Source of the DNA: Pseudomonas sp. ANT_J12
GTDB taxonomy: Bacteria; Pseudomonadota; Gammaproteobacteria; Pseudomonadales; Pseudomonadaceae
NCBI RefSeq assembly: GCF_008370045.1
Contig: NZ_VOBN01000021.1
Location: 1-64,000, forward strand
DNA: 64,000 nt
Direction of reading: 5' to 3'
Position numbers and translations under genes: made by a program. Positions 8,524-16,734 of this stretch are shown piece by piece. The first letter of the stretch is position 1; every line of letters starts with the position of its first letter. The notes beneath the pieces were generated by a model, which did not search any database, was not told where the DNA came from, and saw only the letters and a program-made list of their open reading frames with translations.

Positions 8524-8925
8524 ATGTACAACTCGCAACTGCCAACGGACGGTAGCCATGCGCCAAAGAGCGTTTCCATGAGCCACGGCTCCGGGATCTT
8601 TGAACGAGCCGATCGCCACGGAAACGAACGAATCCGGGTACTGCTCAAGAGCTTTGGCCTGAGAACCAGCCTGATTCGCCTCAAAGTCATCGACGCCCTG
8701 CTCAGCGCCGCCGAAAGCGAACGCAACCTGGGCGTGCGCGGCGTGCACACGCATTTGCTGGACCTGGATATTCCCCTGTCCTTCCTGAGTGTGCGGGAGG
8801 TGTTGAAGCGGCTATGCAGCGAGGGCGTGATCACGCTCAATCCGGACAAGAGCTATAGCCTGCATCCGCAGGCCATTGCCATTCTCTACAGCGAATCGGC
8901 CTCGCACGCTTCGCTCAAGGCTTGA
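8524..8925 (+). CDS. Fur-like winged-helix protein lacking a sensory domain
   Basis: A 133-residue protein whose centre (about 35-115; ERIRVLLKSFGLRTSLIRLK, VIDALL, then LSVREVLKRLCSEGVITL) resembles the DNA-binding half of Fur/Zur regulators. The C-terminal metal-binding and dimerisation domain with its His/Cys ligands is absent; after the wing only LHPQAIAILYSESASHASLKA remains. AAGGAG lies 8 bp before the ATG. It is divergent from pvdQ, which suggests but does not prove an iron link. It could also be an unrelated MarR- or GntR-like small regulator. Confidence 0.65.
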   Translation: MYNSQLPTDGSHAPKSVSMSHGSGIFERADRHGNERIRVLLKSFGLRTSLIRLKVIDALLSAAESERNLGVRGVHTHLLDLDIPLSFLSVREVLKRLCSEGVITLNPDKSYSLHPQAIAILYSESASHASLKA

Positions 8926-9103
8926 CCTTGCGGCGCATCACGCCATTGACGATGACCACGATCACGGCCACGCCGATGGCGATGTACTGGAACAGCTTCT
9001 CGCTGATGATCCCTGCATTTTGCAGATAGGAAAGGCCGAACATGATCCCCAGGACGACCAGGGAGATCAGAATCGAGTATTTCAAACGTTGCGACTGGGT
9101 CAT
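8915..9103 (-). CDS. Small membrane protein
   Basis: A 62-residue protein with two hydrophobic segments (ILISLVVLGIMFGLSYL and FQYIAIGVAVIVVIVNGVM) and a basic tail (MRRKVKP), predicted to lie in the inner membrane. No family recognised. It overlaps the 3' end of the convergent winged-helix gene by 11 bp. The ATG at 9103 is used; an upstream in-frame ATG at 9151 would add a charged stretch that looks non-coding. Confidence 0.6.
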   Translation of the reverse strand: MTQSQRLKYSILISLVVLGIMFGLSYLQNAGIISEKLFQYIAIGVAVIVVIVNGVMRRKVKP

Positions 9104-9259
9104 TGCGGGTTCCTGAAACTTGAAATGTATCCGGTTTGTATCCGCTTGCATGCCAAGCCCCTACCTTCTGGCGGGGATGAACAGGTGCAAACGAAGTCTC
9201 ATGTTACAGCCGATGAAGAGTTTTGGCTTCATTGCGGCGCTAACCATGAGGATTCTGAA

Positions 9260-9397
9260 ATGCTTCGTCGAATCACACTGCTGATTCCCCTGATCGCTCT
9301 CCTGTCCCTGAGCGGCTGTATCATTTTTCCCCACGGAGGCTGGCATGGCGACCACCACTATGATCGTGGCGGACCAGGTTATTACCAACACCGCTAG
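9260..9397 (+). CDS. Small lipoprotein, 45 residues
   Basis: MLRRITLLIPLIALLSLSGC is a clear lipoprotein signal with lipobox LSGC (Cys20). The mature part is only 25 residues, rich in His, Gly and Tyr (FPHGGWHGDHHYDRGGPGYY), which hints at metal or surface binding. Similar tiny His/Gly/Tyr lipoproteins occur widely in Pseudomonas without known function. AGGA lies 10 bp before the ATG and a strong terminator follows the stop. Confidence 0.7.
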   Translation: MLRRITLLIPLIALLSLSGCIIFPHGGWHGDHHYDRGGPGYYQHR

Positions 9398-9443
9398 TTC
9401 GACCCGTTAGAAAATATTCACTTCTTTTTAATCAATCCTGAAC

Positions 9444-9472
9444 AAATGCCCGCCCTGCTGCGGGCATTTTTC
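9444..9472 (+). terminator. Rho-independent terminator
   Basis: AATGCCCGC-CCTGCT-GCGGGCATT followed by T5, after the small lipoprotein gene. It isolates the next operon. Confidence 0.88.
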
Positions 9473-9626
9473 GTTTATTAATCTCTCAACTTTTTTTGAA
9501 ACTTAGGATCCACAGTCGCGCCTTTCATTAGTTCATTCCGAATTATTGAAATACATGGCAAACCCTTGAAACTATAAGTCTCAATCGCGCACTAGAGCGA
9601 ATATCGTTAGATGATTACTCTCGATA

Positions 9627-9643
9627 TAACGCAACACGCGTTA
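9627..9643. promoter_or_regulatory. Inverted repeat before the MFS/LuxE/LuxC operon
   Basis: A perfect dyad TAACGC-AACAC-GCGTTA lies 34 bp before the chosen MFS start, within an AT-rich stretch (9473-9676) that also holds a TATAAC -10-like hexamer at 9625. It is a candidate operator; no adjacent regulator reads into this operon. Confidence 0.4.
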
Positions 9644-9676
9644 CAACTTGAACTTTACAGTATCGACAAGGATATC

Positions 9677-10900
9677 ATGCACACTTCATCAACTAACCGG
9701 AGACGCTTCCAACTGACCGGCTTTTGCCTGGCTGTCGCTGTTTTCGAACTACTGACCTATATGGCCAGCGATTTGATCATGCCCGCCATGCTAACCGTCA
9801 CCGAACAATTGAACACCCGTCCTGAATATGTCCCGTATGCATTCACCCTGTATTTGACCGGCGGTGTGCTGTTGCAGTGGCTGATCGGCCCGCTGTCCGA
9901 TCACTACGGGCGTCGTCCGCTGCTGCTGATCGGCAGTGCGCTATTTGCCCTGGCCTGTGGCGCGACGTACTGGGTGCAAGGGATCGGAGCATTCAACGGC
10001 TTGCGCCTGATCCAGGGCATGGGCCTGGGCTTTGTCATCGCCGTCAGTTATCCCGCCTTGCAGGAAGTGTTCTGCGAGGCCGATGCGGTGCGGATCATGG
10101 CGTGGCTGGGGAACATTGCCCTGCTCTCGCCACTGCTGGGGCCTTTGTTCGGCAGCTTGTTATTGCAATGGCTGTCGTGGCGAGAGCTGTTTTTATTGCT
10201 CGGCATCGCCGCCCTGGCGGTCTGGGTCAGCTTGTATGTCTTCATTCCGCGAACCTTGGGCGGCGCAGCCACCGACAAGCCCTTCGACGTGCGCGCCACC
10301 GTGCGCCGCTACGGCGTGTTGTTGCGCAACCGGGGGTTTGTGCTGTCGTCCGTCGCCCTGGGGCTGATGAGCTTGCCGCTGATTGCCTGGATCGGCCTGT
10401 CGCCGTTGTTGTTAATCCAGGGTCAGGGCCTGTCAGTCCTGCACTACGGGCTCTGGCAGATCCCGGTGTTCGGCGCGGTCATTCTCGGCAACTTGCTGCT
10501 CGACCGCTTTATTACCGGATCGGCCCTGCCACAACTGGTGCGCTATGCACTCTGGCCGTTTTGCGCCGGGCTCGCGGCACTCCTGATCGTTGGCTTTTAC
10601 GGGGCGTCGACCGGGTTACTGGTCGGGTGCCTGGCGATCTACGCCGTCGGCCTGGGCATGAGCAATGCCGCGCTGTACCGCTTGGCGCTGTTTTCCAGCG
10701 AGGACAGCAAGGGACTGGTGTCGGCCATGATCGGCATGTTGTCCATCTCGATCATGGGCGGCGTCGGGTCACTGATTGCGGCGCTCGGGGCCGGTGACAG
10801 CCTGGAGTCGTTCGCCTTGATCGCCGCTACGGCGGGGCTGCTGTGCCTGGTGCCTTTGCACGCATTTCTACGACGGTGCCACCCCTCGGTCGCCGTCTGA
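9677..10900 (+). CDS. MFS exporter, MdfA-like
   Basis: A 407-residue, 12-helix major facilitator protein. It follows E. coli MdfA in several places: acidic residues in helix 1 (FELLTYMASDLIMPAML), the motif-A loop GPLSDHYGRRP, and LLSPLLGPLFGSLLL in helix 5. MdfA exports cationic and neutral drugs by proton antiport. The ATG at 9677 (MHTSSTNRRRF) is preferred because AAGGAT lies just before it; a longer frame starts at 9611. It is the first gene of a tight five-gene operon with activating and reducing enzymes, so it probably exports their product or confers self-resistance. Confidence 0.88.
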   Translation: MHTSSTNRRRFQLTGFCLAVAVFELLTYMASDLIMPAMLTVTEQLNTRPEYVPYAFTLYLTGGVLLQWLIGPLSDHYGRRPLLLIGSALFALACGATYWVQGIGAFNGLRLIQGMGLGFVIAVSYPALQEVFCEADAVRIMAWLGNIALLSPLLGPLFGSLLLQWLSWRELFLLLGIAALAVWVSLYVFIPRTLGGAATDKPFDVRATVRRYGVLLRNRGFVLSSVALGLMSLPLIAWIGLSPLLLIQGQGLSVLHYGLWQIPVFGAVILGNLLLDRFITGSALPQLVRYALWPFCAGLAALLIVGFYGASTGLLVGCLAIYAVGLGMSNAALYRLALFSSEDSKGLVSAMIGMLSISIMGGVGSLIAALGAGDSLESFALIAATAGLLCLVPLHAFLRRCHPSVAV

Positions 10901-10926
10901 ATCAAACAATCAAAAAAGGAATTTCG

Positions 10927-12057
10927 ATGATTCATCTTCCCAACACCGACGCGTTGTGCGCGCTGGTGCAACCTTATGACCTGGAGGCTGTACCGCCGGG
11001 TTTGTTCGATCGCGCCATGGCTGAAACCAGCCTGTTTCATTGCCACCATACCCCCGGCTACGAACGTTGGCTGCACAGCCACGGCCTGGATGCCCAGGCT
11101 CTGGACACCCTGGAGGACTGGTCGCGCCTGCCGCCGATCTTCGCCAGTTTTTTCAAAAAACAGCTGCTATTGAGCCCCACCGCTGAGGGCGCGCTGGAAC
11201 TGACCTCGTCCGGCACCAGCGGCCAGAAGAGCCGCATGCGCTATGACGATCGCAGCATGGCCGCCGCCCAAGGCATGGTCACACGGATTTTCCAGCAGTA
11301 TGGCTGGGACACCCCGGACACCCCGTGCAACTACTTGCTGCTCAGCTATGAACCCGAGCCTGACAACCGCCTGGGTACCGCTTACACCGATCAATTTCTG
11401 TGTCGTTATGCCCCCGCCAACCGAGTCGTCTATGCCCTGCGGCGCACCGGCGATGGTCACGAGTTCGACCTGTTCGGCGTGATCCGCGCCTTGCAGGCGT
11501 TCGCCGAAGAACAGCTCCCCGTGCGCATTTTCGGTTTTCCGGCGTTCCTCTGGCAGACGCTGCAACGCATGCAGGCGACGGGCCTGGCGCCGCTGGATTT
11601 GCCTGCCGGGTCATTGGTGTTTCTCGGCGGCGGCTGGAAAAACCACGCCGCGCAGGAGATTTCCCGGGCTCGACTCTATGAACGGATCGGGCAGCAACTG
11701 GGCATCGAACCGGCCCGCTGCCGCGACGGCTACGGCGCGGTCGAGCACGCGGTGCCCTATATCGAATGTGCCCATCATCATTTCCATGTACCGGTTTACT
11801 CGAAGGTTTTCGTGCGCAATCCAGCTGACTTCAGCGTCCAGCCCTATGGCCAAAGCGGCCTGCTGAACTTCGTATCACCTTATATTTCGTCGAGCCCGGC
11901 CCATGCCGTGGTCATGAGCGACCTGGCCACCTTGTACCCCGGCGCAACCTGCGGCTGCGGTCTGGCCACTGACTGGTTCCAGTTGCATGGACGTGCCGGC
12001 ACCAGCCCCGGCCGTAGCTGCGCCATGGCCGCCGCCGAACTGCTCGGGAGGGCTTGA
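10927..12057 (+). CDS. LuxE-like acyl-protein synthetase
   Basis: A 376-residue adenylate-forming protein of the LuxE family. In the luminescence fatty-acid reductase, LuxE activates an acid with ATP, parks the acyl group on its own cysteine and passes it to the reductase LuxC. Here the ATP-binding loop is visible (ELTSSGTSGQKSRMRYDD, about 92-109), as is a Cys-rich GATCGCGLATDWF segment. Cys365, twelve residues from the C-terminus in GRSCAMAAAEL, is where LuxE carries its acyl-accepting cysteine. The gene starts 26 bp after the MFS stop with an AAAAGGA ribosome site, and a LuxC-like gene begins 1 bp after its stop. No luxA or luxB is nearby, so the acyl substrate is unknown. Confidence 0.85.
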   Translation: MIHLPNTDALCALVQPYDLEAVPPGLFDRAMAETSLFHCHHTPGYERWLHSHGLDAQALDTLEDWSRLPPIFASFFKKQLLLSPTAEGALELTSSGTSGQKSRMRYDDRSMAAAQGMVTRIFQQYGWDTPDTPCNYLLLSYEPEPDNRLGTAYTDQFLCRYAPANRVVYALRRTGDGHEFDLFGVIRALQAFAEEQLPVRIFGFPAFLWQTLQRMQATGLAPLDLPAGSLVFLGGGWKNHAAQEISRARLYERIGQQLGIEPARCRDGYGAVEHAVPYIECAHHHFHVPVYSKVFVRNPADFSVQPYGQSGLLNFVSPYISSSPAHAVVMSDLATLYPGATCGCGLATDWFQLHGRAGTSPGRSCAMAAAELLGRA

Positions 12058-12058
12058 G

Positions 12059-14467
12059 ATGTATTTGATCAACGGCCAACTGCACGCCGACCTTGCCCTC
12101 GATACCGCCCTGAATGCTCTGCACCAGGCCTTGCCGCGCTTGCTGATGAGCCCTATCGACAGTGACACCGTCGTGGCCTCGGCCGCACGCTTTGCCCGGC
12201 AACTGCAAACGGGCGAGCTCGACTTCGGCCTGGAGGACGATCAACGCCTGGCACTGATCGATTTCTGCCAGCCCGAGCATCTGAATCCCAAACTGGAGCG
12301 CGAACTGGGTGTACAACCACGCTCCCTGCGACGCATCGACTACCGGCAACCGCGCTTCGAAAGCTGGCACCCGCTGGGGCTGGTGGTACACATCACGCCG
12401 GCCAATGCGCCGATGCTCGCCTTTTGTGCGGTCCTGGAAAGCCTGCTGGCCGGCAACGTCAACTGGTTGCGCCCCAGTTCCAGCGACCAAGGGCTGACAG
12501 CACGCCTGCTGGAGGCCCTCGGCCGGTGTGACAGCAATGGCCGGCTGGCCGACTTTATCGCGGTGCTGCCCGTGGCGACCGCAGACATTGCACGCCTCTG
12601 CACCCGGGCCGATGCCGTGGCGGCGTGGGGCGGCGAAACCGCGCTCAAGGCGATTCGCAGCCAAGTGCCCATCGGCTGTCGCTGGATCGACTGGGGGCAC
12701 CGCATCAGCTTCGCTTATCTCTCACCGGAAGCGGCACAACCGGACGCACTGGATGCCCTGGTGGACGAAGTCTGTCGCCTCGATCAACAAGCCTGTTCCA
12801 GCCCGCAATGGGTGCTGGTGGACAGCGATGACCCGGCCATCCTGCACGACATGGGCGTGCGCCTGACCGAGGCGTTCAAGCGTCGCAACGCGCACTGGCC
12901 GGCGCTGGTCCCGTCCGACCAGGAAGCCTCGGAAATCACCACCCGCTGCGCCATGGCGCGCCTGGAACAATGTTTTGCCGGGCACACCGGTGAGGTCTGG
13001 AGCGAAGCGGGTTGGCGGGTCATCTGGGAGCATCATCAAACCCTCGCCCCCTCCCCGCTGTTTCGGACCCTGCTGCTCAAACCGGTGCCGCAGGCGCTGA
13101 TTGCCGAAACCCTGCTGCCCTGGCGCACCGTGCTGCAAAGCTGCGCCTTGATTTGCCCGCCGGCACACACACCGGAGTTGGTGCGAACCCTGGTCAACGC
13201 CGGCGTCACGCGCATTGCGCCAGCGGGCGCGATCCACGACGGCTATGCCGGCGAGCCCCACGATGGCGTGTACGCGCTGGCCCGCCTGAGCCGCCGCCTC
13301 TCGGTGAGCCTGCCCGCTGATGTGCTGAGCAGCCATGCGTGCCTCGACGCACTGCCCGCCGCCGTGGACACCACGGGTTTGGCGATCATGGACAAACACG
13401 CCTTCCAGGCCCAGCCCATCGCCCCGTCGGCGCAGCTGTTCTTTCGCTCCGGCGGCAGCAGCGGCACCCCGGCGCTGGCCGGTTTCAGCTACCGCGACTT
13501 TCAGCGGCAAATGCGCGCGGCGGCTGACGGGCTGTTCGCCGCCGGGCTTGATCCGGCACAGGACCGAGTGATGAACCTGTTCTATGGCGGCAGTCTTTAC
13601 GGCGGTTTTTCCAGTTTCTCCTGGGTTCTGCAACTGATGGACATCACCCATTTGCCCATGGGCGCGCCGCATGACGATAACTTCAGCGAAATCGCCCGGC
13701 TGATCGTGCAGCAAAACGTCAACGTGCTGATCGGCATGCCGAGCACCCTGCACCGGCTGTTTTTCAACGAACAGAAAACCCTGCGAGCCTATGGGGGTAT
13801 CCGCAAGGTGTTTCTCGCTGGCGAGCATCTCGGATTGGCCAGTCGTCAATTGATGGAAAGCTGCAGCGTGTCGACGATTCGCTCGGCGATCTACGGTTCG
13901 GTGGACGCCGGCCCCCTGGGCCATGCCTGCGCGGCGACCACCGATGGCATCTTTCACTTGATGTGCGATACCCAGCATCTGGAAATCGTTGACCTGGAAC
14001 AGGATGTGCCCGTCCAGGACGGTCAGGTCGGACGCCTGCTGTTCACCTCGCGAGCCCGCCACAGTCAGACCGTGCGCCGCTACGAAGTGGGCGACACCGG
14101 GCGCTGGGTGCATGGGAACTGTCCCTGCGGACTGAGTTCGCCACGGTTCCAATTGCTGGAGCGCCATGGGCAATTGTTGCGAATCGGTACCGTATTCGTT
14201 TCGCCTTCACACCTGGCCCACTGCGCAGGCGTGCCCATTCAAATGGTGCTCGACCATGGGCCCGACGGGTGCGAGCGCCTGGTGGTGCATGCCGAGGGCG
14301 AGGCGCAACAGGTTCGCGCCCGATTGGTGTCCGACCCGGCACTTGAAACGGCCCTTGTCGGCGCACTGCTGATCCTTGAAGTTAATACCTGCGCCGCCAC
14401 TCAATTTGAACGAAACCGCCACAGCGGCAAGACCCCGTTAGTTATCGACCAACGCAAACAACAATAA
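12059..14467 (+). CDS. LuxC-like acyl reductase fused to a PaaK/F390-type adenylate-forming domain
   Basis: An 802-residue fusion. Residues 1 to about 400 are LuxC-like, an NADPH-dependent aldehyde-dehydrogenase-fold acyl reductase. Visible marks are PLGLVVHITPANAPMLAFCA, AAWGGETALKAIRSQVP and the active-site segment DQQACSSPQ with Cys246. Residues from about 430 form an adenylate-forming domain of the PaaK/coenzyme F390 synthetase type, with P-loop FFRSGGSSGTPALAG (about 461), FLAGEHLG, the acidic motif YGSVDAGPLG and a C-terminal lid RNRHSGKTPLV. LuxC (about 480 residues in Vibrio) and PaaK (about 435) are normally separate proteins. GGGAGGG precedes the ATG, which follows the upstream stop by one base. 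Predicted role: activation of a carboxylate and reduction of an acyl thioester to an aldehyde. Confidence 0.85.
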   Translation: MYLINGQLHADLALDTALNALHQALPRLLMSPIDSDTVVASAARFARQLQTGELDFGLEDDQRLALIDFCQPEHLNPKLERELGVQPRSLRRIDYRQPRFESWHPLGLVVHITPANAPMLAFCAVLESLLAGNVNWLRPSSSDQGLTARLLEALGRCDSNGRLADFIAVLPVATADIARLCTRADAVAAWGGETALKAIRSQVPIGCRWIDWGHRISFAYLSPEAAQPDALDALVDEVCRLDQQACSSPQWVLVDSDDPAILHDMGVRLTEAFKRRNAHWPALVPSDQEASEITTRCAMARLEQCFAGHTGEVWSEAGWRVIWEHHQTLAPSPLFRTLLLKPVPQALIAETLLPWRTVLQSCALICPPAHTPELVRTLVNAGVTRIAPAGAIHDGYAGEPHDGVYALARLSRRLSVSLPADVLSSHACLDALPAAVDTTGLAIMDKHAFQAQPIAPSAQLFFRSGGSSGTPALAGFSYRDFQRQMRAAADGLFAAGLDPAQDRVMNLFYGGSLYGGFSSFSWVLQLMDITHLPMGAPHDDNFSEIARLIVQQNVNVLIGMPSTLHRLFFNEQKTLRAYGGIRKVFLAGEHLGLASRQLMESCSVSTIRSAIYGSVDAGPLGHACAATTDGIFHLMCDTQHLEIVDLEQDVPVQDGQVGRLLFTSRARHSQTVRRYEVGDTGRWVHGNCPCGLSSPRFQLLERHGQLLRIGTVFVSPSHLAHCAGVPIQMVLDHGPDGCERLVVHAEGEAQQVRARLVSDPALETALVGALLILEVNTCAATQFERNRHSGKTPLVIDQRKQQ

Positions 14468-14512
14468 TTATTATTTATTAACCGTAGATTAAAACCTGAA
14501 AAAGGAATTCCA

Positions 14513-15802
14513 GTGAAAGAACTATTGACCCTCGAACAACTGGTGCAATACATACGTGAACATTCGCGTTTTTATCATCAGCACCTCAAACACTTACCGT
14601 TACAGGGATTCACCACAAACGATATTCCCTTGATCGACGCAAACAACTATTGGGCAGGCAGCCATGACTTGAAACAGTGGCCGGTACTGACGGCACCGGT
14701 CGACAACGCGCTGTTGTTTAAAACCGGAGGCACCACCAGCCAGGGTAAATTGGCGGTTTACACCCACGAAGAATGGCGAACCCTGGTCACGACTTTCGGT
14801 GAAAGTCTGTCGTCGCAATTGAACAATGGCGACCGGGTCGCCAACCTGTTTTTTTCCGGGGACCTTTGCGCCAGCTTTCTGTTTATCCACGAGTCACTGA
14901 CCCATGTGCGGGTGTCGATCAGTGAGTTTCCCTTTACCGGCAACGTCGATTTCCGGGGGCTGACAGCGGCGATTGGCGACCACCGGATCAATGTCCTGGC
15001 GGGCATACCGGCACAGTTGCTCAAATATGCGGCGTATCTGGCAGAGCATGGGCACGTGTTGAGTGGCGTCGACACCCTGCTCTACGGCGGTGAAAGCGTG
15101 TTTGCCAGCCAACTGCCGATCTTCGCCAAGGTCTTCCCCAATGCCCGCGTCGCCTCCATCGGTTATGCCAGTGTCGATGCCGGGCTGATCGGGGCCAGCG
15201 ACCGAGACTGTGCGCTGGGTGAACATCGGGTGTTCGACCAGCACACCGTGCTCGAGATCATCGACGAGTTCAGCGGCGACATCATTGATGAGTGCCACCG
15301 TATGGGCCTGTTGGTGGTGACCAATCTGAATCGCCGGTTGATGCCGCTGCTGCGCTACCCGGTCGGTGATCGCGCCTGCTGGCTTGAGCCCGCGGGTACG
15401 CCAAGGCGTAAATTCGCCCTCAGGGGCCGCAGCGTCCACAGTCAGCGGGTGCGCGTGGGGGTGATGTCGCTGCTGACCGACGAGATACACCACATCGTCC
15501 AGCGCGTCACCCACAGCGAGCAGTGGCAGTTGCGGATCGAACAGGTGGGCCACAAGGACCTGTTGAGCGTGCATTGGGTCCCCGAAGACGGCGCCCACGC
15601 CATCGAAGCGCCGAGCCAGGCGTTGCGCCTGGCACTCATGGCCCACTACCCCGCCATCGACAGCCTGAACAAAGACGGTTTGCTGGATTTCCAGGTTCTC
15701 CCTTGTGCCGTTACTGACCTGGCGTTGCATCCGCGCTCGGGCAAACAACTGCGTGTCCTGGATTTGCGCGAGTACACGCCCGCGCCGGAGACCAGGCCAT
15801 GA
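14513..15802 (+). CDS. PaaK-like adenylate-forming ligase
   Basis: A 429-residue stand-alone member of the phenylacetate-CoA ligase / F390 synthetase group. The ATP loop is FKTGGTTSQGKLAVYTHEEW (about 64-83), the acidic motif YASVDAGLIG lies near residue 222, and a C-terminal lid reads LHPRSGKQLRVLDLREY. It resembles the second half of the preceding fusion, so the operon encodes two such domains besides LuxE. It could load a second building block onto CoA, an amine or a protein. AAAAGGA lies 7 bp before the start at 14513. The GNAT gene starts inside its last codons (ATGA overlap). Confidence 0.85.
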   Translation: MKELLTLEQLVQYIREHSRFYHQHLKHLPLQGFTTNDIPLIDANNYWAGSHDLKQWPVLTAPVDNALLFKTGGTTSQGKLAVYTHEEWRTLVTTFGESLSSQLNNGDRVANLFFSGDLCASFLFIHESLTHVRVSISEFPFTGNVDFRGLTAAIGDHRINVLAGIPAQLLKYAAYLAEHGHVLSGVDTLLYGGESVFASQLPIFAKVFPNARVASIGYASVDAGLIGASDRDCALGEHRVFDQHTVLEIIDEFSGDIIDECHRMGLLVVTNLNRRLMPLLRYPVGDRACWLEPAGTPRRKFALRGRSVHSQRVRVGVMSLLTDEIHHIVQRVTHSEQWQLRIEQVGHKDLLSVHWVPEDGAHAIEAPSQALRLALMAHYPAIDSLNKDGLLDFQVLPCAVTDLALHPRSGKQLRVLDLREYTPAPETRP

Positions 15803-16734
15803 GTCAGCTGATTTTCCGCCCCTTCCGGCCTTCCGATGCCGCGGCGGTCAGCGGGCTTTTTCGACAGGTGTACGGCCAACACTACGTGCAGCCGGATGTG
15901 TATCTGCCGACGTTGATCACCCAGCACAACAACGACGGGCGCTGGCAATCCATGCTCGCGGTGGACGGCTCGCAGGTCCTCGGGCACGCGGCGTTATGCC
16001 GGGACAAGCACCCGACCGACATCGCCGAACTGGCCCTCAGCGTCGTCCACCCGCAGGCGCGCGGACAGAACATCGCCACGCGCCTGGGCCGTGAATTGCT
16101 GGAACACTCCCGTGCGGTCGCGGGTCGTTGTGTCCTGATCAAACAGGTCACCCACCACCCTTACACCCAACGCATGGCGCAAACGCTGGGGTTCCATTGC
16201 ACCGGGTTGCTGCCGGACTACGTGCCGTCGCCCTTCGCCGAAGCCTTGCCGGAAAGCGTCGTCGTCGGCGTCCATCCGCTCGCCGGGCGCAGTTGCCCGC
16301 TGCCCGACATCGCGTGGCCGCCAAGCTGCCGAGGGTTTATGCAGCATCTGGGGTCGCTGTTCGGCAGCGACCCGTTTGTGCCGGACTACCTGTCGCGGCC
16401 CCTGCAGATGAAGCAGCATCACCAGAGGGTGGATGTTGTCATCGAACGCCTGGACAAACGCCTGCTCGATCAGCTGACGGAATTGCCCTGGAACTGGCTG
16501 ATTTCGGTCCGGCTGGCCCTGTCATCGCGCTTTGCCGAGGATGTCGAACGCTTGAACAGCAAGGGCTTCGTCTTCACCGGGGTGATGCCTGCACCTGATC
16601 AGGCGCGATGGCTCGCCCTGTTTCATCGCGGCGCCCGGTCACGCGCGCTGGACCTGCACTGCTTGCACATGCAACACCTGCATCACACGCTGCAACGCTC
16701 AACGGACCCCGACGCCGATCGTTCAGCGGCCTGA
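15799..16734 (+). CDS. GNAT-family acyltransferase with C-terminal extension
   Basis: A 311-residue protein. Residues 1 to about 160 form a GNAT fold (FRPFRPSDAAAVSGLFRQVY; acetyl-CoA site VVHPQARGQNIATRLGRELL). The remaining 150 residues are not a domain I recognise, although they end in a His-rich helix (LDLHCLHMQHLHHTLQ). Its ATG overlaps the stop of the PaaK-like gene by 4 bp, so translation is coupled. In this context it may transfer the activated acyl group, or an acetyl group, to an amine. Its last 12 bp overlap the convergent LysR gene, so this is the end of the operon. Confidence 0.8.
   Translation: MSQLIFRPFRPSDAAAVSGLFRQVYGQHYVQPDVYLPTLITQHNNDGRWQSMLAVDGSQVLGHAALCRDKHPTDIAELALSVVHPQARGQNIATRLGRELLEHSRAVAGRCVLIKQVTHHPYTQRMAQTLGFHCTGLLPDYVPSPFAEALPESVVVGVHPLAGRSCPLPDIAWPPSCRGFMQHLGSLFGSDPFVPDYLSRPLQMKQHHQRVDVVIERLDKRLLDQLTELPWNWLISVRLALSSRFAEDVERLNSKGFVFTGVMPAPDQARWLALFHRGARSRALDLHCLHMQHLHHTLQRSTDPDADRSAA

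Noticed and set aside
9677..16734. A luminescence (lux) operon
   Set aside because: LuxE- and LuxC-like proteins are present but there is no luciferase (luxA/luxB), thioesterase luxD or luxG.
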